Assembly (NCBI RefSeq): GCF_000219625.1
Contig: NC_018199.1
Coordinates: 124,001-188,000 of the forward strand
DNA: 64,000 nt
Reading direction: 5' to 3'
DNA from: Zymoseptoria tritici IPO323
Lineage: Eukaryota > Ascomycota > Dothideomycetes > Mycosphaerellales > Mycosphaerellaceae
Shown here: positions 31,374 to 41,118 of the stretch, one piece after another
Position numbering within the stretch: the first letter of the stretch is position 1
Layout: every line of letters begins with the position of its first letter
Made by a program: the position numbers and the translations under genes
The notes under the pieces: model-generated
What the model was told of the DNA's origin: nothing
What the model saw: the letters and a program-made list of their open reading frames with translations, nothing else
Databases searched by the model: none

Positions 31374-31810
31374 AGCCTTGCCCGGATCATCGAAGATCCC
31401 ACCCGAGCCAACTGCATGATAGTATCATTAGCAACCTTGCCGTCGGCCTCTCCCCGCTTCGTCCTCACAGGGACCTCTTCATCGACGATGTGCGGATGGA
31501 TGAACTGGTAGATGCGCAACAAGACCGACTGTGCCGCCAACTCCCGGCCAAACGACAGGTCGATAAACTCGAAGACGAGGTCGATCGATTCGGAGACATT
31601 CGGCATGCGTTGCTTACAGATGCCGAGGGCGTTGCAAAAGGTAGTAATATTGTTAGGAGAGAACCGGGAGGTCTTTCTATCTAATCTGTGCGGGGCTAGA
31701 GAAGCATTGGCGAAGGTCCCAAAGTTAGGATTACCAAAGTAGGATCTCGAGCTGAAGAATTCTTGGAGAATGGGCTCACATTCTTCCGGAGATCGTAGAG
31801 GATCGTTCAA
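31370..31810 (-). CDS. Orphan ORF, 146 codons, possibly 5' part of the following gene
   Basis: An uninterrupted minus-strand ORF with folded-protein composition: ECEPILQEFFSSRSYFGNPN, ITTFCNALGICKQRMPNVSE, VFEFIDLSFGRELAAQSVLL, LRIYQFIHPHIVDEEVPVRT. At its end the next frame carries GGIFDDPGKALTGLSSSSSV and runs into the Ser-rich gene. A one-base shift or short intron near 31,410 would fuse the two into one protein of about 440 residues. No domain is recognised. Confidence 0.45.
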   Translation of the reverse strand: MNDPLRSPEECEPILQEFFSSRSYFGNPNFGTFANASLAPHRLDRKTSRFSPNNITTFCNALGICKQRMPNVSESIDLVFEFIDLSFGRELAAQSVLLRIYQFIHPHIVDEEVPVRTKRGEADGKVANDTIMQLARVGSSMIRARL

Positions 31811-31819
31811 GATAGCGTA

Positions 31820-32325
31820 GTTCTGGGCGAGATAGCGTGGACAGATAGTATCCGGGCGAATCCCGTAGAGTGGGACATTAACGACTGGTCAACGACGGTT
31901 AGCATGGTCGAAGAACATGGAGCAGGGCCGGGCAAGATGTCAACGGACCAACCATTGTGGTTTCGAAGCTTGTGTTGCTGAGAGTGATTAAATGCGTAAC
32001 GAGGATGAAGAGATCATGGGGGTAGTGCTCAAGACATCTCTTCAAGCTGTGCTGCTGTGTCGCATTCAAGGATAGGAGGTTGATGCTGCCGGCAGTGCTC
32101 GTCGGTGGCGATCACGTTGTGCAAAGGCCGCACGCAGGGTGCCGTCGGGAGAGAGAGCGCATCTTGGCGAAGGCGTGGTGCTGCGTGACAACGAGAATCG
32201 AGATGAGCTCAGACAATCGCTTGGGTGCTTGCATAATGACCCGTGTTGCTGCATCTCCGTTGTCAGTCCACCAGTACTGCTGTAAAAAGACCGCCCAAGA
32301 AGGGACAGAAATTCAGATCCACCAC
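31820..32325. other. Intergenic, no confident gene
   Basis: Divergent spacer between the minus-strand gene at 31.8 kb and the plus-strand gene at 32.3 kb, so it probably holds both promoters. An antisense ORF at 32,066-32,482 has poor composition. Confidence 0.3.
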
Positions 32326-32329
32326 CGCC

Positions 32330-32872
32330 ATGACCTCTTCCCCTCGTACTACCACCAGTGACGAACTCCTCACCCGCACACGCCAAAAGCACTGGCAGCT
32401 GCGAAACCAACTGCAACAAGACGATGCAGACGCCGAGAGAGACATAAAACGTGCTCCTCCCAAGGCCAGCAGCAGCAATCACTTCCGCATCTCTCCCTCC
32501 TCGGGAATGTGGGAGTTCAAACCGCCCGGAGGATCAGATGTAACCGGCGGAGCGACACATGGTCGTCATCACCCAGCACGATCTGGTCGGTCTCGTCGAC
32601 GACGACAACAAGATTCATTCTCGAGTGTACTCCCGTCCTCGCCGCATTCTCCCGCCGCGAATGGAGCGGGCGGAGACGTCTCTCATCCGAACGAATACCG
32701 GGAAGTAACGCACGAAGGAGGGGAAGAGGGTCGCACCAAAGATGCTGGAGGGATGCTGGCGGAGGAGGGTGGAGGAGGAGCGGAGGGGAGGGATGGTGAT
32801 ACGGCCGGGGGTGGTGGGAGTGGTTGCGATCTTCCGACGATAACCAAGACTCGTCTTTCCCGCCTCCGCTAA
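32330..32872 (+). CDS. Intact charged, disordered orphan protein, 180 codons
   Basis: A plus-strand ORF. The ATG at 32,330 (MTSSPRTTTSDELLTRTRQK) begins the protein-like part, although the frame is open from 32,243. An N-terminal helix (HWQLRNQLQQDDADAERDIK) is followed by a conserved-looking SGMWEFKPPGGSD, an Arg-rich patch, Ser/Pro-rich and then Gly/Glu-rich tracts, and a basic end KTRLSRLR. Continuous and clean. Probably nuclear or RNA-associated by composition only. The family is not recognised. Confidence 0.5.
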   Translation: MTSSPRTTTSDELLTRTRQKHWQLRNQLQQDDADAERDIKRAPPKASSSNHFRISPSSGMWEFKPPGGSDVTGGATHGRHHPARSGRSRRRRQQDSFSSVLPSSPHSPAANGAGGDVSHPNEYREVTHEGGEEGRTKDAGGMLAEEGGGGAEGRDGDTAGGGGSGCDLPTITKTRLSRLR

Positions 32873-32879
32873 CGATTGA

Positions 32880-34020
32880 GACTCAGCTTCCGAAACTGCG
32901 ACGGACGTGGTCTTTGAGAGCTTGGATCAGACCATGTTATACGTGCTACACTCCATGAAGCTTCCAACTTCAAGCCACCATGGCTACCGCGCAGACCGGA
33001 GAATGGAGATAGCTTTGCCGACTACGGAACAATTTGCGGCAGACTCTGGAACACGCTAAAGATCCTGGCCTTCATCGAGGATCTTGGCCTTGTTCGGCCT
33101 CCTTTGGTGTCCTGGTCTTCATGGGCGTCCTAGCCTTCATGGGCAAGCGGGTTGTGGACGTCCAACATGTGCACGCTGCCGATGAGCGTATACTCGATCG
33201 TACGAGAAGGTCTCACTAGTGTCCTCGTCGCCGGAGGATCAGTCCTCACTCAGGTCGTCCGCTTCTCTCCCAGCATGTTGATTGGCGCTGGGAAAACGCT
33301 GCTGCTCTGCGTCCATCTCAGGGCGTCCGTCGTACATCGCCGAACCGGACGATGGGGTCTGGACGAACGGATTACGGTGACGCGACAGACAGACATAACG
33401 GAGTCCGCCATGACAAGATGGTGCCGGAAGTGTGATGATGGATGGTGAAGTGCGGTGATGTAAAGTGCGGTGATGGCGAAGCGCGGTAAATCGAAACAAG
33501 CAGTAACGCCTTGGTCGTACGTATCGGCTCCAGGCTGTGGTGGACGATTCGGCGAGCCGGTGAATGGCGTCGCTGTTGTATTTAAGCCGCAATGGCCCGA
33601 TGACGGCCAGAGGCACATCCGAGCACTTGCACAAGCGGGCGTCGATCGTTCCATGTGATGAACCAGGCCAGGGCAGAGTCAGCACCAGCGTTGCAGACGC
33701 TGTCACTTATTCCTGCCACTCGAAGTCCTCGCGCTCGTCGGCCAAGAACAGCCCGCGCTCGAGGGAGTTCATATCCGCTTCGGCTGATGATCAAGGCAAC
33801 TCCGTAGTTCTATGAGAGAGTCCGGACCTGGGTTTGAGTGTCAGACCGAAGCGCCAAAAGTCCTCTTTCTAAAGGTTTCCGCAAATGGTGCACTCTTCCT
33901 GGACCAGCAGGGAGATCAGAACACGAATTACCGTGCCGCCCATCTTCCGGAAACTATAAAAGACCATCTTATTGGTCCAAGTGCTAGTGTTAATTCGATT
34001 CCATAAGAGTGGTTCGGTAA
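32880..34020. other. No confident gene; one weak plus ORF
   Basis: The plus ORF 33,470-33,658 (MAKRGKSKQAVTPWSYVSAP, then AVVFKPQWPDDGQRHIRALA) is the only protein-like piece. The minus ORFs 33,239-33,706 and 33,250-33,654 overlap it. At 33,440-33,490 there is a short AAGTGCGGTGATG-type duplication. Confidence 0.25.
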
Positions 34021-34027
34021 GCTGAAG

Positions 34028-34176
34028 CCTCGACCACGGTAGCTCTCCATGCCGTGCGTCTCTCTCTCCCCGGCATCTCTCTCTGCCCGGCATCTCCATG
34101 CCGGCGTACATCTCCATGCCCTGCGTCTCTCCATGCCCTGCATCTCCATGCCGGCGCACATCTCCATGCCGTACAT
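34028..34176. repeat. Degenerate CATCTCCATGCCGG-type minisatellite
   Basis: About nine imperfect units of 12-18 bp built on CATCTCCATGCC with GGCG, GTGCG or CTGCG spacers. The minus strand encodes Met-Glu-Met and Gly-Met-Glu-rich peptides, the plus strand His-Leu/Ser-Met-Pro. Probably a plain expansion. Confidence 0.75.
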
Positions 34177-34826
34177 CTCGCTTACCCCGAAAAGGACCCT
34201 AAGGTATATTGTCGAGAGACGTGCGATGGAGCATGAGAAATCCAAAGGCCGTAGTGTTGGATCTGGAGAGATGGACCATATCGTCTTGACGATCTTTGCG
34301 TGCCCGACACGACCCTTCCACCGTATCCTGCCTGTCGGTTAAGACTCAAGACCGCAGGGAGGTCTTTCATGCACGTTACTAAGCGCATGCTCCCGCACGC
34401 CCCCCCTTAGATGCCCAAGAGCCCGACCATGTCTAAGAGCGACATCTGCCAGGAAGAATCCAGCTTTAGCTATTCAATTTTTGGCGACAGTCCGAGTGAA
34501 GAGTGACAATTGCCTTCGAGCGTCGTTGCATACCTTATCGGGTGGCATGACATCCTATTCTGGGAAGTTACCACATCGTGGGCCAGACGACATCGAACAA
34601 GACCAAGTGCCCCCGCTTGTCGGCGCGAAAATAGAACTACCTTATCGCCGACAAAATCCGCTTACTCGTACCAGGACCCCTCTGGCGCAGATTTGACGAG
34701 TGGATCTACCGTCGAGGAAGAGCGACATAAAGTTCTGGATGCTAGGATTCGGCGGGTGGAAGTGGGGAACGAACGGCATGGCATCCGACTGTATATTAAT
34801 CGGAAACAGAGAATGGTAACACGGGA

Positions 34827-35036
34827 ATGTGCCACGACAGCTGTTGGGTACTCGGCGACAAACGACGTCCCGTTGAAAAGGGCCCTGCTCGCTGCATCCC
34901 GGTCCTGGACATCGACCTGCCGATTCCTGAGACAGGTCCGCTCGATATACCATCAACGCAACCGACCTCGCCACCGAGCCACGGAGAATCATGGAGACCA
35001 ACGAAAACCTACGACAACGACAACGACTCGGCCTGA
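34827..35036 (+). CDS. Orphan exon candidate
   Basis: A plus-strand ORF of 69 codons with IPVLDIDLPIPETGPLDIPS then Ser/Pro-rich and Asp/Asn-rich tails, stop at 35,036. The longer overlapping ORF at 34,510-35,040 is Arg/Ser-rich and looks like a shadow in this part. Function is unknown. Confidence 0.3.
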   Translation: MCHDSCWVLGDKRRPVEKGPARCIPVLDIDLPIPETGPLDIPSTQPTSPPSHGESWRPTKTYDNDNDSA

Positions 35037-35176
35037 CTAAAGCTGCATGCATCTACAGCGGGCTGGAGATGTTCTTTAGTCGCGGCCCAGGACTCGAGGC
35101 CCGCGCTAGAAGCAAGAAGCTTGGGCGGAAGTATTAAAGGCTTATCCGAGGGAGAATCGACTGCATTCCGTGGGCT

Positions 35177-35471
35177 TTGATGTACCGTTTTACCTTCAAC
35201 CTAGTCGGCGAATTGAACAACCCTGCCAACGCTATCTCGCCCGAGCGTCTGATCGAGGTCACACAGAGAGCAATCGCCGAAAGCATAGCGAGATTCGCAA
35301 ACTTCTTCGATGGGCAGACGGCCGATGAAGAGTGCGCTCATCCCTCCATCCCACTTGGAAGATATGCTAATTCTCTGCAGGGATGCGGAGCTCGCAAGGG
35401 CCGCCGAGTACAGGTTGCAGCGAGAGATGGATCGTGTGCGGTTGCATATCAGCAATTCGACGGTCTTTTGA
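35177..35471 (+). pseudogene. Orphan gene with clear +1 frame change
   Basis: From 35,177 the plus strand encodes MYRFTFNLVGELNNPANAIS, then RLIEVTQRAIAESIARFANF and FDGQTADEE in one frame. From about 35,338 another frame takes over with HLEDMLILCRDAEL, ARAAEYRLQREMDRVRLHIS and the end NSTVF at a TGA at 35,469-35,471. Both halves are strongly protein-like, and the first frame after the switch is Gly/Arg junk. No splice consensus lies at the switch, so an indel is the simplest reading. Helical, family unknown. Confidence 0.45.
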
Positions 35472-35702
35472 GATAAAGCATACGTGTAGATGCAATAAGG
35501 AATCCTATTGTTTACACTGCTTGCCGTACTAGTATGGATATAGCGAATTGAGTCCAAAGCGTTGTTGGTCTAAGGAGCGGATTGTGCGAGTCTCCATTAT
35601 CCACGCTTGCGACCAGCAGCAAAGTCAAAGGAACCAAGGCAGATGCAGCACAGGGGAAGGCCGAGAGAGGTCATGCAGGATGGTTGTAGTAGTCGAGCTT
35701 GG

Positions 35703-36278
35703 CTAACTCCCTACCGGTCGTTTTCTCCTCCTCGGCTTAACGCTGTTCTCGGTCGGCTGCGTCTTGTTATTCTCGTTGGCGCGGGAGTTGGTGATCGTCG
35801 GCGATAGGCATGCGATCGTTCGTGCGGATAGGCGGGTTAATAGCGGCATTGGATTGTCGCAATGATCGTCGATGCCTAATGGCTGCTGGGTTGTTGGACA
35901 CTCTGGCGTTGTAGAGAGAGTCGATCGACGAATGGAGTATGCATACATCGGATCAAATCGATTGCCCGCAGGGAACAGCTCGCGCTGCGAGAAGCTTGAA
36001 AGATGAGACCTTCCAACACGCAGTGGTGAAGAGTCGGTGTCCAGGAGGAAGACATGCTTTTGACGACAATACCGGACTAAATTCCCACCAGTGTGCAAGT
36101 GATGTCCTCTAGTGCAGTCAAAACGGTGTCCGCGTGTTAATGTTCGGATCAAGAGAGTCTGAAGTCGTCCAGTAGCGCACCCTTTCGTGTTAGAAGATGA
36201 GCTAGGCGCGAGAGTTGGCATATGCTTAAGCCCTTGCAGAGCTTTTACGTGCGGCAATAAGACACGGAGAGGTGGCAA
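35703..36278 (-). CDS. Orphan ORF, 191 codons
   Basis: An uninterrupted minus-strand ORF. The middle is plausible (HLHTGGNLVRYCRQKHVFLL, LSSFSQRELFPAGNRFDPMY) and the C-terminus is basic (TENSVKPRRRKRPVGS). No domain is recognised. The start at 36,278 is the most upstream in frame. Confidence 0.35.
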   Translation of the reverse strand: MPPLRVLLPHVKALQGLKHMPTLAPSSSSNTKGCATGRLQTLLIRTLTRGHRFDCTRGHHLHTGGNLVRYCRQKHVFLLDTDSSPLRVGRSHLSSFSQRELFPAGNRFDPMYAYSIRRSTLSTTPECPTTQQPLGIDDHCDNPMPLLTRLSARTIACLSPTITNSRANENNKTQPTENSVKPRRRKRPVGS

Positions 36279-36469
36279 TGAGATTCGCGGCTGACCTCCT
36301 GGCTCGCCGTCTATCGGTCGAGCTTGAGGAGTCTCCAGACGTAGGACGACACTCTACCAGGATTCGAATAATGTGTCTGGCAGTGTATGATGAACGGCTG
36401 AAGACGCCGCAGCGAAATGATTATTTTGCATTGGCTGATGTGAGTCGGGCTTGATGTTCATGGTTTATC

Positions 36470-37120
36470 GGGCCCGAGCATGCTGTAAACGGTCCGGCAC
36501 ATTTTATGGCGAGGGAAGACTAAGGTAGAGTCCAGAGGGAGTCTTCGACCGACTTCACCAGGATTGCGCTTCTCGAGGTTAAGGCCCTTGTTATAATTGT
36601 CTCCAGAGCCGCGGTCTGCGCTATCTGGGTCTAAGTCTCGGAGTCCGCCATCCTACGTGCCTCGATCGTTGTCCTCGTCTTTTCCACGGAACTATTCCCT
36701 TCCTTGTCCCTTTGCTGGATGCGAGGAGGTATCCCTAGATGTCTTTTCGTGGTTGGTGCTGTAGGAGACGATCGAATAGGTAAGGCAGGTGCCGGCGACT
36801 CGGCACGTCAGTTGTCCTGGTCACAAGCAGGCTAGAAAATGATGCGGTCGAGTCCTGCAACCTGAGCAAAACCACTCATCCTCGGCAGGTTTGTTCTGAC
36901 TGTCCGTGGTATGTAACTTGCGTAGGTTAAATCGTCGGCAGTGTTCCGAGGTCACTAGAAGTGGAAGAGTCGTCGAGTAAGGTGTCGGGCGACTTATTCT
37001 CCGGACGCGAGCTTCACCGCCATTGATCAGGTCCAGCGCTATCGGTAATAAATCATCTAGGCGTTCATTCCTCCCTGTTGCGCCTGCTCCACGTCTTGAT
37101 CTGCTTTAATGCAACTGCAA
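36470..37120 (-). pseudogene. Decayed ORF on the minus strand
   Basis: No open frame above 60 codons exists here, but the minus strand keeps long coding-like stretches separated by single stops. LDDLLPIALDLINGGEARVR leads through TLPLLVTSEHCRRFNLRKLH to AEDEWFCSGC (about 36,850-37,070). A second frame carries EDNDRGT, a TAG, then GLRDLDPDSADRGSGDNYNK to PRHKMCRTVYSMLGPIN (about 36,470-36,700). EWFCSGC resembles the last half of a PHD-type zinc finger, but the other ligands are not clear. Likely a dead gene. Confidence 0.3.
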
Positions 37121-37129
37121 TGATCTTTC

Positions 37130-37800
37130 CGTCCTCTCGAGGCCATAGCGAGTAGGAGCCGCAGCAGGAGATGTTAGCAGAGTTGCGAATCGTCAGGCTG
37201 GGGAGCTTTCGTTCGAGGGCTTTAGTTCCGTGGGCGTGGAGCCACTATCCTTCCGGAGAAAGTCTTGATGGAGTCCAGTGCTTAAGGACGAAGGAAGCCG
37301 GGATTGCCACCCGTGGACACGGGGAGTTCGATATGTTTTGCAATGCTTACGGCAAAGCCCGCGGACCTTAATAGCATATACGGCCAGGACGTGCAGTGTA
37401 TTGGCTCCCACAGGCTTAATCGACATGCATAGTACCTTCCGCTTGTGGAGGGATTGCTGCGCCATGCCTAGAACACTACTTATCGGGACGGTTGCATTAA
37501 GACTTCTTAATGCACGGCGCCACCTTAGTTGGATTGTCTGGAATGTGGTCTGCGGTGGGCTGCAGCATTATGCATTAAGGAACTAGCAACGCCTGCCACG
37601 GGAAAGGCCGGCATTCCGCAGTAAGCAAAGGAAGCATGTTGCGAGGGAAAGTGCTAGTACCTGTTGCGGAGTTGCGCTCCAGCGAAGTCGTAAACCGAAT
37701 GTGCTTATAAAGATAGTTTGTTCGGACTGTTCGGAGAGGAGGTTATTAGGACGTGTTCTTGCCTAAGGGCAACTAGACTCGGAGGTAAAGAAACCGCGAC
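37130..37800. other. No confident gene
   Basis: Minus ORF 37,193-37,465 and plus ORF 37,278-37,586 overlap; neither is convincing. The sequence is rich in CTTAAG/TTAATG-type AT patches compared with the DNA upstream. Confidence 0.25.
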
Positions 37801-37820
37801 CCCTTAAGCTATCCGATAAC

Positions 37821-37880
37821 GTACAGATCTGTACATACGCACGAGTGTACAGATCTGTACAAAATGTGCAGATCTGTACA
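37821..37880. repeat. Array of three TGTACAGATCTGTACA palindromes
   Basis: GTACAGATCTGTAC at 37,821-37,834, the 16-bp perfect palindrome TGTACAGATCTGTACA at 37,846-37,861, and a one-mismatch copy at 37,865-37,880. AGATCTGTCC at 37,931 is a degenerate half. The sites are close together and AT-rich sequence follows. Such an array could bind a dimeric regulator, but nothing here proves function. Confidence 0.85.
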
Positions 37881-38039
37881 TTATACATTTCAAGATCCGA
37901 CAGCTCGAGAGTCGAGAGATAGACATTAGTAGATCTGTCCATCCCGACCAGAAGCATAAAATTAATAAAGATATGATTGTGCTAACTATGCATAAGTTAA
38001 GAGAGATTAGAGGCATGTTCTTCGCGTCTTCGTAGAGTA

Positions 38040-38720
38040 GGCGTACGGAGCAGGGTCGGAGGACAGGCTCTATGCCAGAGCGTAAGGAGCAGTGGTCGGA
38101 TAGTTATTTACAAACCGTTCTAACCAGAAGCGAGACACGAAGCTGTTGTCCGCCATAATATAATCCCGCTGCCAGCGTTGGAGGCGATGAAAATAAGTCA
38201 GTCTTGCAGTACAAGATCAGGGAATAGAAAAGAGAGGAGGTTTTCGCAGAACGGGATGGAAGTGGCGGGAGGACTATGATTTATGAGCGGCGACCGAGGA
38301 AGAGGCACACGGGAGAAGGTACTGTGGTGCGGAAAGACGCCGTCAAGATCCGGCTGCAAGCTATACGCCGCCTAGGCGCCTAGACGGTGAGAAGCTAACA
38401 GCCTGGCTCTTGCCTCTGCTGAAAATCGGAACGCGGGGAACTTACACGCCCGCCCAAATCGTTCCGTTCTTTAACAGAGTCACTTGCCTAGGTAGTAGTG
38501 CACGGACCATGGGGGTTGGAAGATGGTCTGTGTCTGACACACGATAGGGAGAACAAGGTACCTGTGTTGGTGAAGGAGGTTGGTAATGTTCTTGGGCTTA
38601 CCTAGGTAGAGCTATACATCGGTTCGGCGCTGGCATTCGTCCTCGTAGGCCAGCTTCAGGGTTCGCATTGCTCCGTGGATCTGGTGTATAATTCGCTGGA
38701 GCTGATCCCGGGACAGGCGA
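38040..38720. other. No ORF; low coding content
   Basis: No frame above 60 codons. A short plus stretch near 38,395-38,490 (KLTAWLLPLLKIGTRGTYTP) is protein-like but isolated. A perfect palindrome GCCGCCTAGGCG-type core lies at about 38,368-38,382. Confidence 0.3.
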
Positions 38721-38721
38721 C

Positions 38722-39595
38722 CTAGCTAATCGCCGTTCGGTCTTTTGTCCTCGAAGTCGAGATTGTGCAGGCTAGATCCCTGCACGTGGTTTTGATCGGA
38801 GCAGGGGCTAAGACCGAGTGGGCGTGGTACTCAAAGCTGGCGATGTGCCTTCCAGTCCTGTACCTGTTCCTGAGACATGTGTTCGTGTACTTCCGCCGCG
38901 TTACTGAAGGTGTCCTGGAATCTGGGGAAGGGCGGCGCGAGGGCACTTGGACAGATGACATGCGTTTTCACAGTCTAATGCGGAATGCGAGGAGCTTGGT
39001 GGGAACATTGTTGGTCACGGAGACTTGAAGATGCGCTTCAAATTGGTTGCGTGTATGTACAGTAGTCGCTTCCGTATCTGCGCGCTCAATCAGATTGAAC
39101 ATTTCGTGGTGGACTGCGGTCAAGGTCCGCAGGTCCCAGTGATCGTCGGCGTGGGCCTGGTCGGCAGGGTTTCGACGATTGTTCTGGGCGAGAATTTAGC
39201 AACTCGGAACAGCTCTCGCGTGTCCTTTCGTTCGATTGTTCGGGCTGCTTGTGCTATCTGTGTACCGGCTACCCACGAGAGCATAGATTCGTATGCTGAG
39301 CTTGCCGCGCAGGTGATCGGCTCGGTGGGAAAGCACTCTAATGCGTAACGAGGTCGACGACTGCCTTCTGGATCCAGCGTTGTAGCGCATCGGCAGAAGG
39401 TCTGCGGATTGCTGAGGTTCCAGGCAAGAGCACGCTTTTCCGTAAGGAAGGGCAGACGGCCGTTCGGAAGAGTGCGAGGTGGCTATGGAAAGTGAGAGTC
39501 CGGCGAATCAAGGACAACGCTTGGTCCGTCAAGTTGGCCGCCTTCGTCTGAGTTTGGGTCGTGGTGCGTGTCATTCGGTTCATCGTAGTTGGTCA
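38722..39595 (-). pseudogene. Orphan gene with frame changes
   Basis: Minus strand, 5' to 3'. MNRMTRTTTQTQTKAANLTD to RWIQKAVVDLV (about 39,350-39,583) is followed in a shifted frame by CAASSAYESMLSWVAGTQIA and IERKDTRELFRVAKFSPRTI to PTPTITGTCG (about 39,135-39,345). A third frame carries TAVHHEMFNLIERADTEATT and FEAHLQVSVTNNVPTKLLAF (about 38,985-39,130). A fourth ends the region. All have good composition and the switches lack splice consensus. Probably a decayed helical protein of unknown family. Confidence 0.35.
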
Positions 39596-39722
39596 TAATG
39601 GTCAACAGTGAGTCGCTTGACGTTGGGTTGTCCGTCGCAGCAAGTTCTAAGTCGGGAACAGTTGGTGTCTCGGTTGTAACTGGATCGGTCCTAATGGTCT
39701 TCGTCCGTCTAACGTCCTCTAA

Positions 39723-40239
39723 CTAGGCGGCAACGTTCTGATCTTCCATCCTAGGATTTGCAGCGGACTTGGCCGTCTCGGCCGTCTCCCAAGGGAGATT
39801 TTCTTGAGGCGCCTCGTCGTTCTGTCCTGTCGTAGCCTCCTCTTCGAGTTCGGGAACGGGTGTAGTTTTGTTCGTAGTTGGTGCGCCATCGGCCGTCTGA
39901 GCCGTCTCTCCGGGAGATTGTTTCCAGACGCCTCCTTGTCCTCCTGCTCGAAATTGAGCAAGGGGATTCCGGGTTCGGTGACAGGTGTAGTTTGGTTTGT
40001 GCCAGAGATGCGCTTGATGGTCGTGGCGAAGAGCTCGAGGGTCCCTCCAGTTGCGGAGGCGTAGGATTTGGGACCAGGCAGTAGCCCTGCCCTCGTTTTG
40101 GTGGCGAACTGCGCCCGGCGGCGGACATCTCGCTGACAGGCGCAATGTCCGAAACGCCTTCTTCATTCTCGTAGTGTCTCTCCTGGCTTCCCCTCATGGC
40201 CATAGTGTCCCTCTCGTCCATATCCTTCATACCTTGCAT
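39723..40239 (-). CDS. Orphan gene with 40-residue duplicated acidic repeat
   Basis: Two minus frames share this interval. The first half (40,239 to about 40,000) reads best as MRGSQERHYENEEGVSDIAP, then GYCLVPNPTPPQLEGPSSSS. The second half (about 39,930 to 39,723) reads best as PVPELEEEATTGQNDEAPQE to the C-terminus PRMEDQNVAA. The interval contains a diverged 120-bp tandem duplication (39,772-39,891 and 39,892-40,011), so the ETA(E/Q)TA(K/D) and TPV(P/T)E motifs occur twice. Acidic, disordered; function unknown. A frame change lies between the halves. Confidence 0.35.
39772..40011 (-). repeat. Diverged 120-bp tandem duplication
   Basis: GCCGTCTCGGCCGTCTCCCA at 39,772 is matched by GCCGTCTGAGCCGTCTCTCC at 39,892, with further matching blocks (GGGAGATT, TTCGGGAACGGGTGTAGTTT versus TTCGGTGACAGGTGTAGTTT). 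A period of 120 bp equals 40 codons. Confidence 0.7.
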
Positions 40240-40336
40240 AGACCCATTGTCATATCCGTCTTATCTTGCCCTTCCAAACTTCGAGGCCTTCGTGCGAGCC
40301 GATAGAGACCATTGCCAGTGTATTAAACGTAGCATG

Positions 40337-40444
40337 CGGCGGTGTGGGTTCTGAGTGGTGGAGGATGAATCTGCTGATGTTGACTTGCGACGGCGGTGTG
40401 GGTTCTGAGTGCTGGAGGATGAATCTGCTGGTGTTGACTTGCGA
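40337..40444. repeat. 54-bp tandem duplication
   Basis: Two 54-bp copies starting CGGCGGTGTGGGTTCTGAGT at 40,337 and 40,391 differ at only two positions. 54 bp is 18 codons. High identity means the duplication is recent. Confidence 0.9.
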
Positions 40445-40659
40445 CCGAGTTGTCAGCGTGATGTTGACAATTCTCTCTCCGAGTCCTTCTTATTGCGCGA
40501 AGTTCTTAGACCGTCGCAGCTCGTACGATGACTCTCCTCACAGGCGGGTTCCAAGTCTCTCCGTTTATTGCCTGCCCTGAACAAAGAAAGAAACCTGCTG
40601 ATCTACCGGAAAGATCACAGCTCAAGTCCCGCCTCGGTGGACAGATCAATGAGATCCTG

Positions 40660-40689
40660 CTTCTTCTTCTTCTTCTTCTTCTTCTTCTT
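40660..40689. repeat. (CTT)10 microsatellite
   Basis: Ten CTT/TTC units, 30 bp. It lies 180 bp from the left end of the hAT element. Confidence 0.9.
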
Positions 40690-40862
40690 GTTCAACCACG
40701 AGTGCGAGATGGTTGTGGGTGTTCGCGGAGGATGGCGTCGGCGGTGGTGGTGAAGTTGTCGTAAAGCGGTGAAAGTGGTATAGTTGCCGTCGCGCGGATC
40801 GGGCGATGATAGTAGTAAGGTCGACGAGGTAATATATGCGCAGAGATTGAGTAAGGTATGCA

Positions 40863-40870
40863 AGTGTGAG
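40863..40870. repeat. Left target-site duplication of the hAT element
   Basis: AGTGTGAG, identical to 47,134-47,141. Eight base pairs is the standard duplication length for hAT transposons. Confidence 0.93.
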
Positions 40871-40892
40871 CAGTGAGCTTGTTGGCCTGGCA
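40871..40892. repeat. Left TIR of the hAT element
   Basis: 22 bp, CAGTGAGCTTGTTGGCCTGG followed by CA; identical to the reverse complement of 47,112-47,133. Confidence 0.93.
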
Positions 40893-41091
40893 TGGCATGG
40901 CATAACCCCCCTTGCCAGTGCCAGCTATTAGTGTAGACTGGCATGCTAATAGCATGCTAGTCCGAATAAGGCATACCAGCTGTTGCTAGAAGGTGTTGTT
41001 TATAGTAGTAGTGTTGTTTATAGTAGTAAGGCTAGTAGATAAATTAAGTAGCTATAGGCTCTATAAATACACCGTTAATTGCTCTACTATA

Positions 41092-41118
41092 TTTTGTTTG
41101 TTTGTTTGTTTGTTTGTT
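41092..41118 (-). repeat. (CAAA)n 3' tail of the LINE
   Basis: TTTG repeated about six times on the plus strand, that is (CAAA)n at the 3' end of a minus-strand retroelement. Simple-repeat tails are usual for Tad1/I-type LINEs. It marks the 3' end of the insert. Confidence 0.8.

Noticed and set aside
40646..40955. Poly-Lys/poly-Glu ORFs at the (CTT)10 run
   Set aside because: Reading frames created by the microsatellite; no coding signal on either side.
41092..41118. Random microsatellite
   Set aside because: Its position exactly at the 3' end of the minus-strand LINE makes a retroelement tail the better explanation.
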